NCBI GenBank assembly: GCA_037893245.1
Contig: JBAIAA010000807.1
Span: forward strand, 372,001-436,000
Source: Crossaster papposus
Lineage: Eukaryota; Echinodermata; Asteroidea; Velatida; Solasteridae
Direction: 5' to 3'
Length of the DNA stretch: 64,000 nt
The position numbers and the translations under genes were made by a program. Under the pieces are notes generated by a model. It searched no databases, had not been told where the DNA came from, and saw only the letters and a program-made list of their open reading frames with translations. How positions within the stretch are numbered: the stretch's first letter is position 1; the number at the start of each line of letters is the position of its first letter. Below are positions 55,905-64,000 of the stretch, one piece after another.

Positions 55905-57180
55905 ACTAACCCACATCCTAATCCTAGTTTTTGAGTAATTTAAGTACAATCCAAAAATCTAATTCGTGAAATTTCTAGTGGAGACCTATTTATCTATAGA
56001 AATTACCATTTGGAGACCTTTTCACTCCCATTGTCCCCATTGTGTTCAAGTCTCCAGAGGGCACCGTATTTCGCACCATACACATTGAACAAATTTGAAC
56101 CTAAACATGCAGTACATGATGTACGTACGAAGGTACAGCCTACCGCTACATAAATTATACATTACCGGTACATACATGTACAGCTCTGTACTCGCAGCTT
56201 TATACAGGCACCTCCAATCGTGGGGCACTTCTATTGCCCTCTGTATCGTATTTTAACTTTTGGGAAGACCTGTATATTTTGCTCATCAATCTCAACAGTG
56301 AACGCCCCTAATTTTTCAATGTCAACTACATTTGTACATGTATTTGATTGCATTTAGCACTGACCTTTAGGTATACTGGTACCTCCATTATACAACGCGC
56401 ATTAAACATAATTAGAAATTATCAGTCAAAAAAGCGTACGGTATGTGCATATACTGGGACCACCACTCAAAACCTAAATATATTTAAAGAATTACTTGCT
56501 GTTGGTCTCATTCCAATGCTATAACAAATGCAATGGCTGCTAGAAAATTATCAATTCAAATTGGAAATCTATTTTCGGACAACATCTTTAACAACCAGTT
56601 CGCCCCGGAGGACATGTATTTTCCCAAAATTAGAAACAGTCGGATAAGCACGTCGGGAGCAAAGCCAGAAAAATTTGTTTACTATTCACGAATGACGCGT
56701 TAACCCGTCAGGTATGGCAGTTTGATTCAGCAGAGGACGTGTAATGAAAGTGCAGACCGCGGAAGTTTCCTTGATTTTTTGCGGTTGACATGTTATACAC
56801 CTTAAACATTACTAGCACATGTCAAGCTGGACGTATACCGGTACATGCCTGACGTTACCAGTATAACCGCAGTAGTACACACGCTAATGTTTCGTTCTAA
56901 GCATGCTTCGTTGAAGCGGTTGATTTGAATACATGCAATGATGGTGGTATCACACTTCAGTGATTATGCCTATTCAACACCCTACTGGGCCATTGTCTCC
57001 ATTGAATTCATACAGCCGAGGATTATCAGCTGCGTTCAGTAATTTCTTGACATTCAGAAGTCAAAAGTCATAAACCCGAGAATGGCGTGTGTCCATGGGA
57101 TCAAGCCGAATTTTACAATACAACCCAGGAAGCGACATTGTGGGATCACTCAATTTGGATACAACTTTTTATCTTATCAT
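55905..57180. other. Non-coding intergenic stretch
   Basis: It contains the continuation of the repeat shared with 19.74-19.86 kb (to about 56055) and a possible family B end at about 56592 (AACCAGTTCGCCCCGGAGGA). No gene. Confidence 0.4.
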
Positions 57181-57440
57181 ACACAAATAAACCACAAGGG
57201 AAACTGACTACATGTACATACATGTAGGTACCTGTAAATATGTTCATCCCCCTCGAACAAAGATTCTTACAAATTGGGAGACTGCCAACATAAGGCAAGA
57301 TACATGTAGCTCAGTTGGTAGACTGCCGGTCAGGTATTCCGGAGGTTGCAGGTTCGAGTCCAGCATTGCCAATTTCTTTGTTTACTTTAAAATTTACAAA
57401 AATTTACCTCTAGTCAGTTTCCCTTGTGGTTTATTTGTGT
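57181..57440. mobile_element. 260-bp element with perfect 30-bp TIRs and a tRNA-like centre
   Basis: The first 30 bp (starting ACACAAATAAACCACAAGGG) are the exact complement of the last 30 bp. The interior includes GTAGCTCAGTTGGTAGACTG (A-box-like), CCGGTCAGGTATTCCGG (anticodon-arm-like) and GCAGGTTCGAGTCC (B-box), at 57306-57365. The acceptor stem is not convincing, so a functional tRNA is unlikely. Confidence 0.85.
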
Positions 57441-58761
57441 ATTCATTCCCACAAACGTAAAGTTTAGGACTTTTGCGGTTGATTTGTTATTGAATATTCA
57501 AGGATTAAATCAATTAATCTTCCAATGATACATAATGTCACACCGTCCTGGACAACCTTCACAGATTTGTTAGAGAAACATCTGTGGATGGTCCCAGGGA
57601 ACCTGAAAAATCCCAAGTTGTACCAACTTTGCAAAGCGCTAAAAGTGTGTGGTCACAACAACCCTGTGCAAATCGAATGGTCAAAATCACTTCAACTGGG
57701 GGAATAAAGTTTGTCTTCAACAACAATAGTTGCTTCAGCAGCGAGGCCAAAGCAAATAATTAATATTACCTGAAAGCAACATTCCATTTCCAAATTCGAC
57801 TGTGAATACAAAGTGAATAACAGTGTGCTGTGGTTTTAAAAACAATTACAATTTTGTATTAACTTCCAACAAATGCTGGCAGGCAAACATTAGAAATACC
57901 TGACAAATTTCAAACACTTCCCCCAATTTATTAATTTAGTTCATCAACATTTATTTTGCCATACTGTTGCACATCCATGAATGGGTGAAAGCCAACTAGT
58001 CTGGTTTCCAATTCATGATAATTCCACGATATTTATAATTTGCTGTGTACGGTATGTATGGGTACCGTTAATTCTTCAGAAGCCACTTCATATACCCATA
58101 CTGTACAGAGCATCAACCTTGTCCAGTTCATTAAACTTTAACATCCATCAACTTATTTTCTTCTTTTGTATGACTACATGTGTATACCGCAAGGATCCAC
58201 ATCACTTTTTTTTATATATAAAAATCACAGGACACGATCCATGTACATGTACCACGACCCAAACAAAAATATTTCCCTCAGGCAATTTTCTCTGACGCGG
58301 TTTTTTCATTGCCAGATTCAGATTAGTCGCAATCTGGATCTCTTTCGTTTTCTTTTCGGCACAACCCAAAAGAAGAGGGGGAAAACAGGATTAAAAACTA
58401 ATCGGGTCAAAAATCGTGACGGGATAAAATGGGCAACGCACGCGTTATCCTTGTTAATCAATCTAAATCAGAGTTTACCTTTTAGGTGCGGGAATATTTA
58501 TTAAAATAGCTCGGGGCGAGGAATGGTGTAAATGAGATGTTGATCTCTTGTTTGTTCATTTAAAAACTTTCGCCCCTCTTCTCTCAGTTAACAATTTTCC
58601 ACAGCTTCTTGTAGCGTTCGTTTTTGTTTTTCATTTTTTTGCATTAGTCAGGCAGAATGGTGAAATTGTTCAATCAAATGATAAAAGCATGGAATTTGGA
58701 ACACGATTCTAGTATGTCATGAGAAAACCATCACAAATTTAATGCAAAATATTCTACCTAC

Positions 58762-58910
58762 AATAATGTTTTTTATATCAAAGGTCAAATCTGCGATGGC
58801 CCTATAACCAAATATCTTCCTCATGACATACTCCGACTGTTTGCCAAATGTCATGCTTTCATCTTTGTGAACAATTCCATCATTTTTGTAATTTGCCACC
58901 AATCCGCCGA
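58762..58910 (-). CDS. Candidate exon of an unidentified gene
   Basis: On the minus strand ACATGTAG|TC at 58910 and ATT|GTAGGT at 58762 could bound a 149-bp exon. It encodes LVANYKNDGIVHKDESMTFG, then KQSEYVMRKIFGYRAIADLT and FDIKN. Its composition looks protein-like and there is no stop, but the acceptor lacks a pyrimidine tract and I recognise no family. Weak. Confidence 0.25.
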
Positions 58911-59365
58911 CTACATGTACATGACATTAATCAGTAATTGTGTTTCTCACACGTTCTCGCAGAATGTTGCACTGGTGGGACATGTGCGACTGGAATCACG
59001 AGTAGCACAGCTGAAATTTGTTCTCGCAGAGAAAACACAAAAATTGCTAATTTTTACAAGATGGTTGTGTAAAACTAGTGGTCGGGGAAATCAGTGATAT
59101 TTCAAAATCTAGATTTCCGAATTGTGTGCCCCTCGACAAGTTCCTTTGAAACAGCTCTGATTTGTTTTGCACACGTTTTATAATCGAGGACATCCTCGAT
59201 TCAACTACTGTCCTCGTTTCAACGACATGGTGTCACTGGCGTGTCTTCGATTTACACCAAACATTACAATAAATCAGCTTTTAAAGCTTGTTTACCGCAA
59301 AATAGCCGCTTCATAAAATTCATGTCACAATTTTTCACAAGTAGATTATCCCCATCCTTCCTTAA

Positions 59366-59592
59366 TAACCAGTTCGCGCCGGTATTATTTTAACATCACC
59401 GAGCCAAGGTGCGGGATTATTTTTAACAAAACTCGATCCGAGTCGGGTTCAGGCCGATGGTACCAGGAAGCACATGCACGCATTTCCGGCCTTGCTCGCT
59501 GCTGACAGACTTTTCGGCCTTGCTCGTGACGTGTTATCTGTTTTAAATCTGGGGGAAATTTTACTTGCATACGTCCTCCGGCGCAAACTGGA
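59366..59592 (+). mobile_element. MITE family B, near full-length copy
   Basis: It starts TAACCAGTTCGCGCCGG and ends CCTCCGGCGCAAACTGG. The internal ACTCGATCCGAGTCGGGTTC and CATTTCCGGCCTTGCTCGCT match the copy at 20967. Non-coding. Confidence 0.85.
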
Positions 59593-59764
59593 TATCAAAT
59601 CCTAGTCCAAGTATTGTACATTGGTTAACAAAACCATCCCCGAACCAACGTCTAATTTATGCAACCCCGCACAACGGCCATCAGAGTCCACTGTGACATC
59701 ATTTGGTTTAGAAATCTAGACAAAGTTGCTGAATGGCCAATTTTGATGCCATGTTTGTGTAACA

Positions 59765-60150
59765 TACCAGTACTGATAGTTCAACAGGTAACAGAAGACA
59801 TGATATCGTGATGAAAAGCACCTGCTGAATGGACAGAAATTGCCTGCCATGTTTTTGTACCATAGCAACAGGTAATGAAAGACGCAATATAGCGACGGAA
59901 AGTGCCTGCTGAATGGGCAGAATCTTAAGGGTCAAGATGGAGTCTTGTTTTGCATAGTTACCGGTATGACCACGCCTGCTGAATGGAGAGAATCTTGAGG
60001 TCAAGATGCAGTCTTGTTTTGCATAATAATCACCGCGCATACCAAATGGTCAATCTTAAGGTCAAGATGCAGTTTTATTTTGCATAATTATGACCACGCC
60101 TGCTAAATGGACAGAATCTTGACATCAAGATGCAGTCTTGTTTTGCATTT
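59765..60150. repeat. Imperfect tandem repeat, unit about 60-70 bp
   Basis: Units follow GCCTGCTGAATGGACAGAAT, CTTAAGGTCAAGATGCAGTC and TTGTTTTGCATAA, with clear starts near 59905, 59967 and 60099 and degenerate units between and before. Open frames inside reflect the repeat. Confidence 0.8.
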
Positions 60151-60612
60151 AAATAATCACCAAATCTGCTCGCATATTATAGACGCTGGTCCAACGAGCG
60201 GATACATGATATGAGGGGAACATTCCACTAGAGAGATTCCCAAATACTCTGACATTTTGACACCTTTGCTGGCTTCATATTCTTGTAATCTCTTAGTCAA
60301 ACAATCACAAACTTATCTGAAGACACTTTCGAGCACTCATGCATAAAATGGTACATTACATCACATACCGTATGATGCACAACTTGCACAAATTATACAC
60401 ACAGCACGCGTCCGGCGCCGGACTCCACACGCACATGTATCGATAATCCTTTGAACCTGTGTGCCCTCCCCTGCCCCCCAAACATCAGGATTGATGCCTG
60501 CATCTCACGAAGACCTCCCTTCTCTACACTGAACGACCCCTCCACACTAGGTTAAATATTACCAACATAAATGGACATTATCAACCAGTTTTCTGTTTCC
60601 GTTTTCAGTTTC

Positions 60613-61105
60613 ACACCAGAATCCAAGTGGGATTCCCACTGGGATCGGGATATCCCAGGATCCAGAAATTGCGGGATCCCATCCCAAAATCAAGGTGGGA
60701 TCCCAAAATCAAGGTGGGATCCCATCTCATATCTCGATGGGATTTCGTCCTGATGGGATTTCTACCGGGATCCCGGTTATCCCGCATTAAAATCCCGACA
60801 AAACTTCCCGGTGGGATCCCACCCATATCCCACTGGGATCCCAGTGGGATCCCAGTGGGATTCCCACTTGGATCGGGAATCCCACTGGGATCCCACCAGA
60901 ATCCAAGTGGGATTCCCACTGGGATCGGGATATCCCAGGATCCAGAAATTGCGGGATCCCACCCCAAAATCCCGGTGGGATCCCATCTCATATCCCGATG
61001 GGATCCCGGTTATCCCGCTTTAAAATCCCGACAAAAATTCCCGGTGGGATCCCATCGTATATCCCGGTGGGATTCCAGTGGGATTTTCAGTGGGATCCCA
61101 GTCAC
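60613..61105. repeat. GGGATCCC-type palindromic tandem array with a 280-bp higher-order duplication
   Basis: The array consists of variants of GTGGGATCCCACTGGGATCC. A larger block starting CCAGAATCCAAGTGGGATTC at 60616 recurs at 60896, giving a 280-bp period that includes CCAGGATCCAGAAATTGCGG in both. GGATCC sites are extremely dense. Long frames on both strands are by-products. Confidence 0.92.
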
Positions 61106-61949
61106 TTTTTTTATGGGGGGGGTCGATTTGCACTTCTGTAATGATCGGTCTCGACTTTGCAGCATCTTTTTTAACGATTCAAAGTTTGCAAAGTACAATG
61201 TAGTTACACGAGATGGAAAACATGATTCAGGCATTATTTTTCGATAACAAATAAGAATTTTTGCAGATGTTTTGGGGTTAAAACTTGCTCATAGTATACA
61301 AGAATTTTATTCAACAAAGAACTAACCACCACTACTGGTGTCTTGAGTTTCTTGACAGAAGATAAACAGTACAAACATCGTAACAAAATTGAAAACGAAG
61401 TGCTTTTCCAAGTTAGAGCCTTCTAACTGTTTCTGCCTTATGTAACTTCTAAGTGCTTTTCCAAGTACAGTAAGAGCCTTCTAACTCGGAAACCTTCTAG
61501 TAACTTCTGTTATGTACCGGTACCTATTCCATAGACTACTGAAATCCCAGCCCTTTCCGAAAACACAATGTACATGTACTCGGCCCATGACGCATTTAAT
61601 ACGCTTTAATAATGGCATACAAGAAATTAATGGCATACAAGAAATTAATGGCATACAAGGACGTACGATTATCTGATCACTAAAACGGGAAATTGCATTA
61701 CGAGTACACAGGGCCGACATCAAGAGTACAAGTGTGTTACTGAGCTATTAGTGGTACGTGATCAAGTTAGCGGCTATTAACGCCACATTTATACCTTGGG
61801 CAAACAGCCGCTGGTTTTAATGTGATTAGTGTATTGGGCGTGTATGTTTCAGCAGGATTTCCAGGGCGCTGTGTATACATGTACTGTGTGTATGTAATAA
61901 AAACAATGGTGCACATACGCAGTATGGACACAGAATGGTTGTAAAAGTG

Positions 61950-62046
61950 GCATGGTCTTGTGGTCTAGACCGTCTGGATCATTGAATTTGTGGTCTGCGG
62001 GTACTGGTAATTCTGCAGGTTGTGGGTTCCAACCCAGACTGGGCAA
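61950..62046 (+). repeat. tRNA-like sequence with B-box
   Basis: GTGGGTTCCAACCCAGACTG resembles a T-arm/B-box, preceded by GTGGTCTAGACCGTCTGGAT, which could be an A-box region. Cloverleaf pairing is incomplete; probably a SINE head. Confidence 0.35.
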
Positions 62047-62049
62047 TGG

Positions 62050-64000
62050 CACTTCCATGCTTAATATGGGTAGAGACCAGGGTTGTAGCTAGAAATTGTT
62101 TAGTGCCGGCTGTTTCCAGGCTGAGAGCCGCACGGATCTTGCTGCGCCATGTTTTCCCACCATGCCTTGCGTGATCTTAACACTTTCCTTTGGCGATTTG
62201 CATAAATAAAAAAAGTTCACCGCGCTATTTTTTAGTTCCATTCCAGTGTTCTCTAATTTATACAACAACTTGGCACCCTGCCATGTTTTTCGCACCTGTC
62301 AAGCTTTAAAAGTCGCCGCCAAACTTTAAAACCCCTCCACCGGGTTTACAATGTTAGACTCCATCTAAACAAAATATATACACTATGTATTGTACTGGTA
62401 CTAGGTGTTATGAGATTTTCCGAGAGCACCGCCAAAAACCCAAAAGATCTGATTACAATCTTATTCGACTCACGGTGCTTAGTTTTATAACGACCAAATT
62501 AATGCTGTGCTTATCTACCGTAGTACCTCGTGCATGAAATGATTACATTACAGCGGCAGAGTGAGCGATGTCAGACTGACCATTTGTCAGTTGTGCATTT
62601 TTATCGTTTCAAGCAGCAAGCGTGCTCAAACTACATAAGAAAGCAGCTTGGCAATAAGCCTGATTCAGTTTTTAGCTCTGTGAATCTTGCATATTCCAAG
62701 CAATTACCATATTCTAAGATTTTAATTTTAATTCAAAATTGCCAATTTCACAATTTCAATAAGCCGTTTGCACGTGACCCCGAGTTAACTTTGAATAACA
62801 TTTGGTACACTGACTTGCTCACACAGCTTGGCACATTTTAACTTTGAATTCTCCAGACCAAGGACACTGTTGCTACACAAACATCACATGATTTTCGTCA
62901 TACCCCTCGCGGAGTTTTATGTTAATGAGGCTTTCCTTCGAGGGGCGGAGTGGTTTGACCAAACATTTTCAAAAATTATTTTCCCCCATTTATCACAGAA
63001 AATGAACACAACCTCACACATAATGCTGTTGTCAACATTATACTTTATTGATTTAGGCAAATAAAAACCTTAATCCACGTGTTTCCTTTAAGCGCAACAG
63101 GCATCAGAATGTGACTGAAGCGTGCAGTTAGGAGCCAAAAAACATCTGAAGACGAAGACGAAGCCAGAGATTCGAAAAAGAGCCTGTGACACCAAAAGTA
63201 CATGATTGGTCATAATAATAGTCACATGACACAGTGACCTTGCAGTTGAGTCAGCAGTGTGGCAAATTTGAAAATGGCAGTTGAAATCAGTGCAGTGCAG
63301 CAACATGAGCCATGCCATAAAGCTTGTAAATTGATACAATTTTTGCCCTTTAGAGGCCAAGAAATGTTCTTTATGGCTATAGTGATCAACTACAATGTAA
63401 GTCTTTAGATTAAACCCAACTGCATGTCTGACCCGTTTGTACCTTACTTGGCTCTATACCGTACAACTAAGTACGTACCGGTACATGTACGGTACATTCT
63501 GGCATATGAAACTTTGCATTGCCTATAAAATAGACTTCGTTTTCTTTTTCCCTGAGCGATCAAATTATGTTGGCCTATTTATTTGTTTTGTCCCATGGCG
63601 AGGGGTGAGAATCTCATTGATTGGGTTAATAGCAAACCTCGTGTGGCATTTTGGGCTAGTTGTTACGAAGCATTGCGGTCTGATATTTTGCGGGCCCGCA
63701 ATTTAGCAGCAGAGGGCAGACCGAGTGTTTTGGGTCAATCAAATTAACGGCTTTTAGATTGATGGGGGGCAGGGAACTAGGCCAATCGAACCGAGGGGGC
63801 TCGGGGGAAATTCAATGGAATCATTTTTCTGGCTTGAAATTGTGACGTGACCAGTTGCCATTTCACGACCAGCTAATGTACAAAGGGGCCATTCTTAGGA
63901 CTTTGCAAATTTGTTGAATATATTTTAATAACATGTTGTTGTTTGTTTTTAATAAAGGGATACCTAAAGTTTCTTGAGCCCCATTTTGTATTGTATTTGC
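62050..64000. other. Non-coding right end of window
   Basis: Small open frames (for example 62530-62841) show no recognisable motif or splice structure. It contains an ACCGGTACATGTACGGTACA cluster at about 63477. No gene is supported. Confidence 0.4.

Noticed and set aside
57300..57370. Functional tRNA gene
   Set aside because: A- and B-box-like sequences are present, but the acceptor stem does not pair properly and the unit lies inside a TIR element.
60627..61247. 206-codon open frame in the GGGATCCC array
   Set aside because: The peptide is the array translated; both strands are open because of the palindromic units.

Overview
This is a stretch of animal (eukaryotic) nuclear DNA. It is AT-rich, with GT-AG introns, widely spaced exons and very dense transposable elements. 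The host genes are metazoan: a peptide O-xylosyltransferase and Golgi beta-1,6-GlcNAc-transferase-like paralogues. The short interspersed repeats look like those of marine deuterostomes, including a degenerate tRNA-like repeat at about 36.0-36.4 kb of a kind I associate with echinoderm genomes. An echinoderm, perhaps a sea star, is my best guess, but the sequence does not prove it.

Host genes, all on the minus strand. Two exons of a xylosyltransferase (XYLT1/2 type) lie at 26510-27140 and 24867-25036 and join in frame. A GT14 'Branch'-domain glycosyltransferase (GCNT-like) occupies 17658-18897. The first exon piece of a near-identical paralogue is at 1-150, and the duplication continues through flanking DNA (1-945 matches 18738-19765). 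The larger copy loses its C-terminus where a mobile-element end joins it at about 17.68 kb.

Mobile elements, left to right. (i) 1.27-8.21 kb is a CR1/L2-like LINE broken by a second LINE (2277-4255, target duplication GTCTGC). It is broken again by a minus-strand LINE (about 5.05-6.87 kb), which itself carries a ~1 kb foldback element (5167-6160, target duplication ACAT). (ii) 10.47-14.78 kb is a spliced, slightly decayed gene with a basic coiled-coil N-terminus, Cys-rich segments and D...D...D/E blocks that look like an RNase-H-fold transposase of no family I can name. Its right flank, to about 17.68 kb, holds hairpins, a PIF/Harbinger-like MITE and a terminus shared with the foldback. (iii) 20-38 kb holds several MITE and foldback families plus a 1.35-kb, 22-bp-unit minisatellite (33.69-35.03 kb). 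(iv) 39291-48743 is the most interesting object: a 9.45-kb element with ~290-bp terminal inverted repeats. It encodes one ~1,590-residue protein with two N-terminal Cys/His motifs, a region resembling FEN1/EXO1/XPG nucleases, and a CXC-like Cys-rich tail. Its reading frame is split by a LINE (41380-44540) with an uninterrupted EN-RT frame and a TGCAA target duplication; removing the LINE and one target copy rejoins the frame. (v) 48.7-64 kb has a 5'-truncated LINE (53.75-54.50 kb), more MITEs, a tRNA-like unit inside perfect 30-bp inverted repeats (57181-57440), and tandem arrays at 59.8-60.15 and 60.6-61.1 kb.

No rRNA gene, convincing tRNA gene or CRISPR array was seen. Calls rest on reading the sequence and on remembered family motifs; no database search was run.
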